NCBI GenBank assembly: GCA_938017825.1
Contig: CALIJE010000035.1
Coordinates: 1 to 58,579, forward strand
From: an uncultured Flavobacteriaceae bacterium
GTDB taxonomy: Bacteria; Bacteroidota; Bacteroidia; Flavobacteriales; Flavobacteriaceae
Reading direction: 5' to 3'
Length of the DNA: 58,579 nt
Position numbers and translations under genes: made by a program. Shown here piece after piece: positions 25,153 to 33,400 of this stretch; the stretch's first letter is position 1; each line of letters starts with the position of its first letter. The notes under the pieces are model-generated. The model was given only the letters and a program-made list of their open reading frames with translations. It was not told the origin of the DNA and did not search any database.

Positions 25153-25634
25153 GAGTAGTTTTGATTATTGCCCTTGTGTTTGCCATAATATCTTGTAAGG
25201 AAAGCACGAAAGAGGAAAATTTATTTGTCTTTGAAAAAAAGGAAAAAGCAAAAAGTACCCTTAAAAAGGAGTTGGTGGACCAAGGGTACGAAATCTTTGA
25301 TTATGTAGATGAAAAAACGAAAGATACCGTGCTAATGCAACAATATTTTATAGCCTTTTTGAAAGAAGGGCCAGATCGTTCGCAAGACCAGGCCGTAGCT
25401 GATAGCCTGCAGGTTTTGCATATGGCCCATTTGGGAAAGATGTACGACATGGGCTATGCAGATATTTCAGGACCATTCGGTGACGATGGCAATATTAAAG
25501 GAATAACCATCTATAATACGCCCACCCTTGAAATGGCGGATAGTCTTGCAAATGCCGATCCCATGGTCAAGTCTGGTAGATTGATTATAGAAATGCATCC
25601 CTGGTGGGCTGCCAAAGGATTTTCATTACGGTAA
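25149..25634 (+). CDS. YciI-like lipoprotein
   Basis: Protein of 161 residues from the ATG overlapping the CYTH stop. Residues 1-17 form a lipoprotein signal ending AIISC, so it is exported and lipid-anchored. Residues 60-155 resemble the YciI/YCII fold: QYFIAFLKEGPDRSQ, HLGKMYDMGYADISGPFGDDG and ADPMVKSGRLIIEMHPWW, where the His/Asp pair expected in the family can be seen. YCII domains are ferredoxin-like ligand or redox domains without a settled function. Its stop directly abuts the stop of the convergent gene at 25635. Confidence 0.82.
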   Translation: MRVVLIIALVFAIISCKESTKEENLFVFEKKEKAKSTLKKELVDQGYEIFDYVDEKTKDTVLMQQYFIAFLKEGPDRSQDQAVADSLQVLHMAHLGKMYDMGYADISGPFGDDGNIKGITIYNTPTLEMADSLANADPMVKSGRLIIEMHPWWAAKGFSLR

Positions 25635-26030
25635 CTATTTGGCCAAGACCCCTTCTTTTTCAATAATGGGAATTTGCTGCAAGGTACTTTCTGAAACGCT
25701 GTTCTTTACAACAAGGAATCGCTTTTCATAAAGTTTATTGTCGGCGTAGTAGGTCACGAAGAACTCGTTGTTCAGTGCGAGTACTTCCTCTTGTAAAGGT
25801 TCTATTTTTTCAAACGATTTTCCTGCAACCACCCCAATACCGTGACGCATGGTAGAAGTTTTGCGATCCCCGTCAAAACCCTTGGTGACCACAAGTACCA
25901 TTTCAATATTCGAAGTACGGTTATTAATGATATAGGCATTCCAATCCTTGGAAAGAAACTCCTCGTTCCATTCATGAATTATGGCCACATACACATCTTT
26001 GGCAATAGGTATTTCTATGTCTTTTTTCAC
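25635..26030 (-). CDS. Hypothetical protein, 131 residues
   Basis: Not recognised beyond being a typical flavobacterial conserved hypothetical. It has no signal peptide or membrane segment. The sequence alternates short strands (VYVAIIHEW, IEMVLVVTKGF, FFVTYYADNKLYEKRFLVV), so a small beta-rich fold is likely. It follows pheS on the same strand with only 8 bases between them, so it is expressed with pheS. Confidence 0.75.
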   Translation of the reverse strand: MKKDIEIPIAKDVYVAIIHEWNEEFLSKDWNAYIINNRTSNIEMVLVVTKGFDGDRKTSTMRHGIGVVAGKSFEKIEPLQEEVLALNNEFFVTYYADNKLYEKRFLVVKNSVSESTLQQIPIIEKEGVLAK

Positions 26031-26038
26031 GAATAGAA

Positions 26039-27058
26039 CTATAAAGCACTTTTGAATTGCTCTAAGAAGCGCACATCGTTTTCACTTAACAAACGTATAT
26101 CCGAGATTTGATGTAAGAGCAATGCAATTCGGTCAATTCCCATACCAAATGCGAATCCTGAGTATTCTTTTGAGTCGATACCACAATTGTCCAATACGTT
26201 GGGGTCTACCATACCGCAGCCCATAATCTCTAGCCACCCGGTTCCCTTTGTCATGCGGTAGTCGGTTTCGGTTTCAAGGCCCCAATATACATCTACCTCT
26301 GCACTGGGTTCGGTAAATGGGAAGTAAGACGGTCTCAATCGTATCTTTGATTTCCCAAATAGTTCTGTAGTAAAGAATTGAAGCGTTTGCTTTAGATCTG
26401 CAAACGAAACATCAGTATCAATATATAAGCCCTCAACTTGATGAAAGAAACAATGAGACCGTGCGGAAATTGCTTCGTTTCGATATACCCTACCTGGGGA
26501 AATAGTTCGAATCGGCGGTTTGTTGTTTTCCATGTATCGTACCTGCACCGAAGAGGTATGGGTGCGCAGCAGGATATCGGGGTCGGTCTGTATGAAAAAA
26601 GTATCTTGCATGTCTCTTGCCGGATGGTATTCTGGCAAGTTCAAGGCCGTAAAGTTGTGCCAATCATCCTCGATTTCAGGACCTTCCGAAACGTTGAAGC
26701 CTATCCTTGAAAAAATATCTATAATTTGATTTTTTACAATTGAAATAGGGTGCCTTGCCCCAAGCGCAATAGGTTCTCCAGGTCGGGTAAGATCACCATA
26801 TATTCCCGTTTCCACGGTTTTATTTTCAAGGCTCTCTTTTAGACTGTTTACTTTCTTGGTGGCAGCTTGTTTTAAGGTATTGATTGTCTGTCCGAATTCT
26901 TTCTTCTGATCGTTCGGCACTTCTTTAAAAGCAGCAAAAAATTCATTCAGCAAGCCTTTTTTCCCCAAATATTTGATACGGAAAGCCTCGACGGCTTCTT
27001 TGCTGTCTGCCTTAAAATTTTCAACTTCTGTTATGTGGCCTTTGATTTTATCGATCAT
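26039..27058 (-). CDS. pheS: Phenylalanine--tRNA ligase alpha subunit
   Basis: Protein of 339 residues, full length. The N-terminal coiled coil (residues 1-85) binds tRNA. Class II motifs follow: HPISIVKNQI, the motif 2 region RTISPGRVYRNEAISARSHCFFHQVEG and motif 3 GFAFGMGIDRIALLLH. With PheT it charges tRNA-Phe; pheT is not in the window, which is normal for Bacteroidota where the two genes are unlinked. A TACATTTG -7 box lies 20 bases upstream. Confidence 0.96.
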   Translation of the reverse strand: MIDKIKGHITEVENFKADSKEAVEAFRIKYLGKKGLLNEFFAAFKEVPNDQKKEFGQTINTLKQAATKKVNSLKESLENKTVETGIYGDLTRPGEPIALGARHPISIVKNQIIDIFSRIGFNVSEGPEIEDDWHNFTALNLPEYHPARDMQDTFFIQTDPDILLRTHTSSVQVRYMENNKPPIRTISPGRVYRNEAISARSHCFFHQVEGLYIDTDVSFADLKQTLQFFTTELFGKSKIRLRPSYFPFTEPSAEVDVYWGLETETDYRMTKGTGWLEIMGCGMVDPNVLDNCGIDSKEYSGFAFGMGIDRIALLLHQISDIRLLSENDVRFLEQFKSAL

Positions 27059-27077
27059 CTTGATCCTTTCAGGTCAG

Positions 27078-27085
27078 CAAATGTA
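27078..27085 (-). promoter_or_regulatory. -7 box of the pheS promoter
   Basis: TACATTTG on the minus strand, the same octamer as in the OmpA promoter, 20 bases before the pheS start. No TTG at the -33 distance. Confidence 0.5.
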
Positions 27086-27117
27086 TAACTTTTATGGGAT
27101 TAAGTGACTGGGTGAAA

Positions 27118-27146
27118 ATAAAAAACGCATACATTACATATGCGTT
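27118..27146 (-). terminator. Terminator after the first SulP gene
   Basis: AACGCATA pairs with TATGCGTT across a 7-base loop, followed on the minus strand by a T-rich tail. It starts 27 bases after the SulP stop. Confidence 0.75.
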
Positions 27147-27172
27147 CTAAATCATTAGTATACAAGGCAGGT

Positions 27173-29041
27173 TTAGACCACATCCTTTACGTTCTCTCGT
27201 ACCCAAGTCATACAATCGTCAAAATTGTCGAATATATGTTCTTCGGGTATGAAGTCGGGTATGATATCAATACGTTCCATCATGTACCTAGGCTGTTTAA
27301 GCAGACCAACATAGAGTACTTGAACGTCGTTTTTTTGTAAATCTTGGAGCATGTCTTCCATGGCATATAGGCCAGATTGATCCATATATTGCATACGGTC
27401 TAATCGCATTACCACTGTTGAAGCGGTATCTGGTATCTGTTGTGCCAAGGCTTGAAAGTCGCTGGTTGAACCAAAGAAAAGAGGCCCTTTAATATGCTTT
27501 ACAAAAACTTCTTCCTTTAGGTTTACCGGGAAGTTGCTTTCGTCTGCCCAAGCTTGCTCTTTCAAGGACTTCACATCGGATCGTTCGGCGGTCAAATCCC
27601 CAATTTTTTTCATGAACATCAAGGAAGCAATTACAAGACCAATTCCAACGGCAAAAACCAAATCCCAGACTGATGATAAAATCAGAACTACCAGCATAAT
27701 CATCACTTCCGAGCTCAGTTTTATTGGTCCGAGCTTAATGTCTTTTGGCATGGCCGGTATAGCCCTGAGCCCTTTATAATCCATTACTCCTATACCAACA
27801 GTTATCAAAATCCCAGCTAATACTGCAGCAGGTATTTGGGACGCCAAATTTGGTAGGCCAGGAATCATAAGAATGCTGAACAGTAACAATCCGGCAATCA
27901 TACCAGACAATCTTGTTTTACCACCGGAATTTATATTTACAACTGTTCGAATGGTTGCCCCTGCACCAGGAATTCCACCAAAAACTGCCGCTATACTGTT
28001 TCCGATACCTTGCCCAATTAATTCCTTATTTGGCTTGTGCTTGGTTTTTGTCATATTATCGGCAACAATACTTGTTAACAAAGAATCAATTGCTCCTAAG
28101 AGTGAAAGTGCCAACGCGGTAAAAATATAAGGCGTAATGGTGCTTAGTTTGAATTCGGTAATGATCTCCAAATTTGGTATTGGTAAGCCTTCAGGTATTT
28201 CAGGAATTGGCCTATAATCTAATTTCGCAATCATGGCGACAGCCGACATTACAACCAACGCCACTAGCGTACTTGGAACTTTTGTAGTAATTCGTTTAAA
28301 GCCGTAGATTATAAAAATCGTGCACAAGGCCAAAATAACTTCTAGCCAATTAATATTTTGCAATGCTCTCGGTAACACTTTTATCGCACCTAATACCCCT
28401 GAGGCATTTTTTGCAGCTAAGGTTTGCGATTCTTTTAAAATATCGGCTTGTGTAATCTTTTCAGCCCGACTAATGGTTTCTTTAAAATCTTCCAAGACCA
28501 AAATGTCTTCTGCGGCCTCTTCTTTTAAGATATTTTCTAGGATTACTTCCTCGGCTTGCGGTTTAAATCGTTCAACATATTCGGCATCCTCTTTTGGGTA
28601 ATACCCTAATGTAGGAAGTATTTGTGTGACCAATATAATCACACCGATCGCAGTCATAAAACCCGAAACTACAGGATAAGGGATGTACCGAATATATTTT
28701 CCAAGTCCTATGGCTCCAAGCCCAATTTGCATTAATCCTGCCAGTAAGAACACGGTTAAAATAGCCGGTAATGCCTTGGTAACATCGCCATCATTAGCAG
28801 CAATAATTCCGGCAATAATGACCATACTTACCGCGGTCATAGGAGCTGTTGGGCCAGAAATTTGAGTGTTTGTACCTCCTAAAAGTGCCGCAAAAAAACT
28901 GATAAATATTGCACCATATAGTCCTGCACTAGGCCCTAAGCCTGAACTTACACCAAAGGCAAGTGCCAATGGGAGCGCGACAATACCAGCAGTGATTCCA
29001 CCGAAAGCGTCTCCCTTAATATTCGAGAATAAATTTTTCAT
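27173..29041 (-). CDS. SulP family anion transporter with STAS domain (first)
   Basis: Protein of 622 residues. The N-terminus GDAFGGITAGIVALPLALAFGV and SGLGPSAGLYGAI is the SLC26/SulP sulfate-transporter entry; about ten hydrophobic segments follow. A hydrophilic, acidic insertion of about 70 residues (residues 150-220) lies between transmembrane segments, which is unusual in length. The STAS domain (from residue 505, FFGSTSDFQALAQQ, MDQSGLYAMEDML) is cytoplasmic. SulP members carry sulfate, bicarbonate or other anions; proximity to carbonic anhydrase favours bicarbonate. It is separated from that gene by a terminator. Confidence 0.9.
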   Translation of the reverse strand: MKNLFSNIKGDAFGGITAGIVALPLALAFGVSSGLGPSAGLYGAIFISFFAALLGGTNTQISGPTAPMTAVSMVIIAGIIAANDGDVTKALPAILTVFLLAGLMQIGLGAIGLGKYIRYIPYPVVSGFMTAIGVIILVTQILPTLGYYPKEDAEYVERFKPQAEEVILENILKEEAAEDILVLEDFKETISRAEKITQADILKESQTLAAKNASGVLGAIKVLPRALQNINWLEVILALCTIFIIYGFKRITTKVPSTLVALVVMSAVAMIAKLDYRPIPEIPEGLPIPNLEIITEFKLSTITPYIFTALALSLLGAIDSLLTSIVADNMTKTKHKPNKELIGQGIGNSIAAVFGGIPGAGATIRTVVNINSGGKTRLSGMIAGLLLFSILMIPGLPNLASQIPAAVLAGILITVGIGVMDYKGLRAIPAMPKDIKLGPIKLSSEVMIMLVVLILSSVWDLVFAVGIGLVIASLMFMKKIGDLTAERSDVKSLKEQAWADESNFPVNLKEEVFVKHIKGPLFFGSTSDFQALAQQIPDTASTVVMRLDRMQYMDQSGLYAMEDMLQDLQKNDVQVLYVGLLKQPRYMMERIDIIPDFIPEEHIFDNFDDCMTWVRENVKDVV

Positions 29042-29093
29042 AAAACTATAGGTTCAGTTGATTAAAGCTAGAAAAGATAACATATTTCTGCAA

Positions 29094-29124
29094 ATAAAAA
29101 AGCCAATGATATTACATTGGCTTT
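29094..29124 (-). terminator. Terminator after carbonic anhydrase
   Basis: AAAGCCAATG/CATTGGCTTT, loop ATATTA, with an A-tract on the plus strand that is the T-tract of the minus-strand transcript. It separates the carbonic anhydrase unit from the first SulP gene. Confidence 0.8.
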
Positions 29125-29146
29125 CCTTTAACGTTTTGATATTTTC

Positions 29147-29773
29147 TTACAAGAAGCGAACACTACCGTCTTTGATGTCATACATAGCACCAACGATTTT
29201 GATTTCGCCATTGTCTTCCATTTCCTTAAGAACAGGGCTCATATTTCTGGTGTTTTCAATAGTCATATGCACGTTTTTAACCGCAACATTGTTCACAAAA
29301 TCAATGTTCTGCGAATTTCTTCGGCTGGCATCTGCGGGCTCTGTAACCGCATTAACAGCAGGCTTGATTTTATCTAGAAGAATTGACAAATTACCCAACT
29401 TAGCATCGTCACAAGCTCCTTTTACTGCACCGCAGGCGGTGTGGCCTAAAACAACCAAAACCTTGGTGCCTGCTAGCTTACATGCAAATTCGATACTTCC
29501 AAGTAAATCTTCATTAACAATATTACCAGCTACCCGGGCACTAAAAATATCGCCTACACCTTGATCAAAAATCAATTCTGCCGAAACGCGTGAATCAATG
29601 CAACTTAATACGGTTGCAAAAGGATATTGACCAGATGAGGTATCTGCCACCTGATCTAAAAGATCGCGTGTCGCCATATTTTTAGCAACGAATCTGCTAT
29701 TGCCCTCTTTTAACAGGGCAATTGCGCTATCGGGACTAATTGCTGCCTGTGTTTCTTTTGTATGTGCTTTCAT
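29147..29773 (-). CDS. Beta-class carbonic anhydrase
   Basis: Protein of 208 residues. Zinc ligands Cys58, His111 and Cys114 are in VLSCIDSRV and LGHTACGAVKG; Asp60-Arg62 is the catalytic dyad. It interconverts carbon dioxide and bicarbonate. No secretion signal is seen, so it is cytoplasmic. It lies between two SulP transporters, after a universal stress protein, on one strand, which suggests delivery or retention of inorganic carbon for carboxylating enzymes. Confidence 0.95.
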   Translation of the reverse strand: MKAHTKETQAAISPDSAIALLKEGNSRFVAKNMATRDLLDQVADTSSGQYPFATVLSCIDSRVSAELIFDQGVGDIFSARVAGNIVNEDLLGSIEFACKLAGTKVLVVLGHTACGAVKGACDDAKLGNLSILLDKIKPAVNAVTEPADASRRNSQNIDFVNNVAVKNVHMTIENTRNMSPVLKEMEDNGEIKIVGAMYDIKDGSVRFL

Positions 29774-29804
29774 TATTTTTTGTTTTTAACTGTTATTATG
29801 AAAC

Positions 29805-30596
29805 TTACTTAGAGGTCATTAAAAGTGTGACATCTAATTTATCTATAACTTTTTTGACATTTGTTATTTTGTCATTCTTTTTTCCTTTTTTTCTATCCAC
29901 ATAAAGCATATCAATTTTATTTTTTTGAAGATAGTTCGACAAATTACTTATCGCATTATCATTATGCTCGAATGTATATTCGACCAATTCTTCTCTTGAA
30001 GGAGTAGCATTAGTCTGGGCAATGTCTTCCTTTTTAAGGATATTAAACGATTTTAACGGCTTCTTTACCTTGGCCAAAATGTTTTCTGCAAATTTAATTT
30101 CGGACGAAGGGATTGTTTCATTTAATAAACCTAATGAAATTTCCTTATTTGGGTCCAATATGTTCTGATTGCTCGCAATCATCACAACACCTTCAAAAAT
30201 ATCTAAAACGAACTTTATTATGCCATCTCCAAAAAATTTGAGACGCGATGATTTTTTTCGCCCTAGAACAATGATGTCTGGCTTTTGTTCCTTAAAAAAT
30301 TTACGGATTTCATTTTTTACATTTCCAATTGCAAACGAATAATCAATGGCTACACCATGTTCAAATGATAAGGATTTCGCCAATTGCTTCATCGTTTTGT
30401 GGGTACTGTTGTAATTTTGATTAAGGGTTCGAATCGCTGATAACTGATTTTCCTTATTTACCAACTCCAAGGGCTTCTTAACCCCGAAAATGGAAACATC
30501 TCCTTGAATCATTTTTGCCAAACCCACCGAATTTTTGATGGTTACGTCATCATGTATACTGAAATCTACTAGTACTGCTATTTTGTAATTTTTCAT
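29805..30596 (-). CDS. Universal stress protein family, double-domain length
   Basis: Protein of 263 residues. The first half shows the UspA pattern: IAVLVDFSIHDDVTIKNSVGLAKM at the start and DIIVLGRKKSSRLKFFGDG for the C-terminal strand; a glycine-rich ATP loop is not intact. The second half repeats a weaker version (IKFAENILAKVKKP, KIDMLYVDRKKG). This suggests tandem Usp domains with the second eroded. The role is unknown; the position between SulP and carbonic anhydrase, with 12- and 31-base gaps, implies a job in that system. Confidence 0.82.
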   Translation of the reverse strand: MKNYKIAVLVDFSIHDDVTIKNSVGLAKMIQGDVSIFGVKKPLELVNKENQLSAIRTLNQNYNSTHKTMKQLAKSLSFEHGVAIDYSFAIGNVKNEIRKFFKEQKPDIIVLGRKKSSRLKFFGDGIIKFVLDIFEGVVMIASNQNILDPNKEISLGLLNETIPSSEIKFAENILAKVKKPLKSFNILKKEDIAQTNATPSREELVEYTFEHNDNAISNLSNYLQKNKIDMLYVDRKKGKKNDKITNVKKVIDKLDVTLLMTSK

Positions 30597-30608
30597 AGGA
30601 TATATTTT

Positions 30609-32201
30609 TTATGCTGATTTTGGTCTAAGTTGGAAGAATTCTATAAAGCTTGAGGGATTTTCGACTATACCACGTTCAGAAATGAGCTTGATGTCAATAT
30701 TTCTTTCTTTGGCTTTAAAAGCGAAATCGTCAAGAATTTCGATAATATCATTATCTAGATATCTGGTTTTTCTAACATCAAGCTCTAGATAAGTTTCTCG
30801 TGGGAGGCTATCAAGTTCTTTCAAAATAGCACCCTTATTAAAAAAGGTGACTTCCTCTGCAAGGGTCATTTTGATTTTATGTTTGCCATTGCTTTTGTCT
30901 TCGATGTGAAGAAAATGTGAATTTTGATAGCTCTTAATTAGGATGACTACAATACCAACTGCCAATCCTAGGCCGATCCCCCAAAGAAGGTCGATAAAAA
31001 CAATCCCTAAGACCGTTACTACGAATGGAATGAATTGTTTCCATCCCATGTTGTACATTTTGCTAAAGAGCTTTGGTTTTGCAAGCTTATATCCAACGAT
31101 AAAAAGTACCGCCGCTAGAACCGATAAGGGAATATAATTGAGTATGTGGGGAATAGTGAATACTGATATCAACAGGAAGAAACCATGAATAATTGCACTC
31201 GATTTGGTTCGCCCGCCAGATTGAATGTTGGCCGAACTTCTCACAATAACTTGGGTTATCGGAAGACCTCCTACAAGTCCCGATACAACATTTCCAGCTC
31301 CTTGAGCCAGTAATTCCCTATTGGTTGGTGTAACTCTTTTTTGTGGATCTAATTTATCTGTTGCTTCAACACATAATAGGGTTTCCAATGAGGCAACCAA
31401 AGCAATTGTAAAGGCAGTGATCAAGACGTCCACTCTTGTAATAACGTCAAAATTAGGGAAGGCGAATTGCGCTTTTATATCGGAAAAGCTCTCAGGCACC
31501 GGTACGGAAACCAAGCGTTCAGGGCTTAATCCTAAATTTGAGTCTTGAGTGAAAAGGTAATATAGTATCCCTGCAACAACGGCCACCAATGGTCCCTGCA
31601 CAAGCTGAAAGAACTTACCTTTCTTACTCAATACGTTGCTCCATAAAATAAGAATTGAGATTGCGACAATAGCAATAATTGTTGCCCCTTTGTCAAAGTT
31701 TCCACTGATAAGGGCATTGAGGGTTTTCAACAATTCGGTAAAGGTGTTTTCACCATCGATTTGGAGAAAGGCAAAATCTCCTTCAGGATTCTTATCGATT
31801 CCGAAGAAGTATGGTATTTGCTTTAAAATAATGATAATTCCAATTCCGGTTAGCATTCCCTTTATTACTGATGAAGGAAAATAGTAACCGATGATTCCTA
31901 AGCGCAGCACGCCAAAGAGAATTTGAATTACACCTCCTAGAACCACAGCAACAAGAAAGTTTTCCCAGCCTCCTAAAGCGGTGATTGCAGTTAGAACTAT
32001 GGCTGCCAAACCTGCAGCTGGGCCACTAACTCCAATTTGAGAACCACTTAATGACCCTACAACGATTCCGCCTACGATTCCGGCGATTAAACCCGAGAAC
32101 AAGGGTGCTCCACTGGCCAACGCAATCCCCAAACATAAGGGCAATGCAACAAAAAATACAACGATACTTGCGGGCAAGTCGCTCTTTAAATACTTAAACA
32201 T
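30609..32201 (-). CDS. SulP family anion transporter with STAS domain (second)
   Basis: Protein of 530 residues with around ten hydrophobic segments starting LPASIVVFFVALPLCLGIALASG and the SulP signature region GVSGPAAGLAAIVLTAI. The C-terminal STAS-like domain (residues 440-525) includes LELDVRKTRYLDNDIIEIL. It is shorter than the first SulP and lacks its acidic insertion. The short-loop form next to carbonic anhydrase is reminiscent of bicarbonate carriers; that is inference. It opens the SulP-usp-carbonic anhydrase unit, preceded by a small secreted protein gene 70 bases upstream. Confidence 0.9.
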   Translation of the reverse strand: MFKYLKSDLPASIVVFFVALPLCLGIALASGAPLFSGLIAGIVGGIVVGSLSGSQIGVSGPAAGLAAIVLTAITALGGWENFLVAVVLGGVIQILFGVLRLGIIGYYFPSSVIKGMLTGIGIIIILKQIPYFFGIDKNPEGDFAFLQIDGENTFTELLKTLNALISGNFDKGATIIAIVAISILILWSNVLSKKGKFFQLVQGPLVAVVAGILYYLFTQDSNLGLSPERLVSVPVPESFSDIKAQFAFPNFDVITRVDVLITAFTIALVASLETLLCVEATDKLDPQKRVTPTNRELLAQGAGNVVSGLVGGLPITQVIVRSSANIQSGGRTKSSAIIHGFFLLISVFTIPHILNYIPLSVLAAVLFIVGYKLAKPKLFSKMYNMGWKQFIPFVVTVLGIVFIDLLWGIGLGLAVGIVVILIKSYQNSHFLHIEDKSNGKHKIKMTLAEEVTFFNKGAILKELDSLPRETYLELDVRKTRYLDNDIIEILDDFAFKAKERNIDIKLISERGIVENPSSFIEFFQLRPKSA

Positions 32202-32271
32202 ATATATAGTTTTTTTGGCCAGGACGAATGCGCCTAGCCAGTTAGTTAATCATTAAAAAAAGTGAGAATAA

Positions 32272-32571
32272 TTAACCTAGCTGTTCGGGCGGAGGTGATA
32301 CTATTGTGGTAGAAAAAGAATAATTGACTTCAAGGTAGTATGAAGAAAACTTAGAAAAATCGTCATTCAAATCAGATAGGCCATCAAGTGAAAAAGATGG
32401 AATGAACTCCTTCTCTTTTTTTTCTTTTTTCCCTTCTTTTTTATTTTCATCCTCATTAAAATCCATAACTAATTCGGTTTTGTTATCGATATCAAAAAGG
32501 GTAAGCAACGATGGAGCCAAAATGGCGCTCACCAATAGAAAAGAGAGAAATAAAAAGGATATTGACTTCAC
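32272..32571 (-). CDS. Small exported protein, 99 residues
   Basis: Not a named family. Residues 1-25 form a signal peptide or membrane anchor (ISFLFLSFLLVSAILAPSLLTLF). A lysine/glutamate-rich stretch (ENKKEGKKEKKEKE) follows, then a Ser/aromatic-rich segment with SSYYLEVNYSFST, and the C-terminus is proline rich (VSPPPEQLG). It has its own -7 box and precedes the second SulP gene on the same strand, which suggests it belongs to the inorganic-carbon unit, perhaps as a small partner of the transporter. Confidence 0.65.
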   Translation of the reverse strand: MKSISFLFLSFLLVSAILAPSLLTLFDIDNKTELVMDFNEDENKKEGKKEKKEKEFIPSFSLDGLSDLNDDFSKFSSYYLEVNYSFSTTIVSPPPEQLG

Positions 32572-32591
32572 CTATCAAAATTTTCGAATGG

Positions 32592-32599
32592 CAAATATA
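32592..32599 (-). promoter_or_regulatory. -7 box upstream of the small exported protein and SulP unit
   Basis: TATATTTG on the minus strand is an exact TAnnTTTG match, 20 bases before the start at 32571. It would drive the small protein and possibly SulP-usp-carbonic anhydrase. Confidence 0.5.
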
Positions 32600-32633
32600 A
32601 GTGCAAACTGTGAAAAAGTTTGTTAAAGAAATT

Positions 32634-33392
32634 TTAAAAAACCTTCAACAATTTTATGCTCTCTTTTGGCAACCATCCAGTTTTACCATCGGCAATTTGA
32701 ATTTTTTGGTATCCGTTTAGTGCCTCGAGCACTTGAACTTTTGTGCCTTCATGAAGTGTAAAAACTGCCTGTCCTCTTTCATTGGGTTCTGGTCTTACGG
32801 CAATTTCACTCTCAAAAACGATGGCAGGTTGATCAGCATGAAAATCATTATAATTGGCATAGGCCAAGGCTGCGGCCAATATAGAAACCAATACACAAAA
32901 CAAACTAAGAATAAAGGCAATTCGCTTTCGAGTAGAGAAGTTAAAAAAGTAAAAGGCAATATAAAGGAGCACGAACGAAATCATAAATATTACGGCGATA
33001 ATCGCCCATTGATCAAATGATAGCCAACGCACTATGCTATTATAAAATTTGGAAAGCCCTACTTCAGGCATCGTATCTATAGCATCAAGGGTCATATTAT
33101 TGGCATAAGCAAGGTTTGTTTTGATATCCGGATCATTGGGTTTCAGCAAAAGCGCTTTTTCATAATAGTAAATACTTGGTGCGATTTGATTCAGTTTGTA
33201 ATGTGCGTTACCGAGGTTGTAATAGAGCTCGGCCGAATGTTGCCCGTTGTCAAGAATTTTCTCGTAATTTTCGATTGACTTGGAATATTCACCGGCGTTA
33301 TAGGCATCATTCGCTTTAGAGAACAAAGTTGCACTTTGGGCCATAGAGGAATAGGCCATAAGAAAGAGCGATAAAATAACTAATCGTTTCAC
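32634..33392 (-). CDS. batE: BatE: TPR and SH3-like membrane protein
   Basis: Protein of 252 residues: signal peptide, about three tetratricopeptide repeats (residues 20-105, with AELYYNLGNAHYKLNQ and IYYYEKALLLKPNDPD), two hydrophobic segments near 130-185, and a C-terminal bacterial SH3 domain (TLHEGTKVQVLEALNGYQKIQIADGKTGW cut over residues 220-250). It is the last gene of the Bat (Bacteroides aerotolerance) operon. Bat proteins form an envelope complex; the TPR/SH3 layout suggests protein and peptidoglycan contacts. Confidence 0.9.
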   Translation of the reverse strand: MKRLVILSLFLMAYSSMAQSATLFSKANDAYNAGEYSKSIENYEKILDNGQHSAELYYNLGNAHYKLNQIAPSIYYYEKALLLKPNDPDIKTNLAYANNMTLDAIDTMPEVGLSKFYNSIVRWLSFDQWAIIAVIFMISFVLLYIAFYFFNFSTRKRIAFILSLFCVLVSILAAALAYANYNDFHADQPAIVFESEIAVRPEPNERGQAVFTLHEGTKVQVLEALNGYQKIQIADGKTGWLPKESIKLLKVF

Positions 33393-33400
33393 TTGATGTT

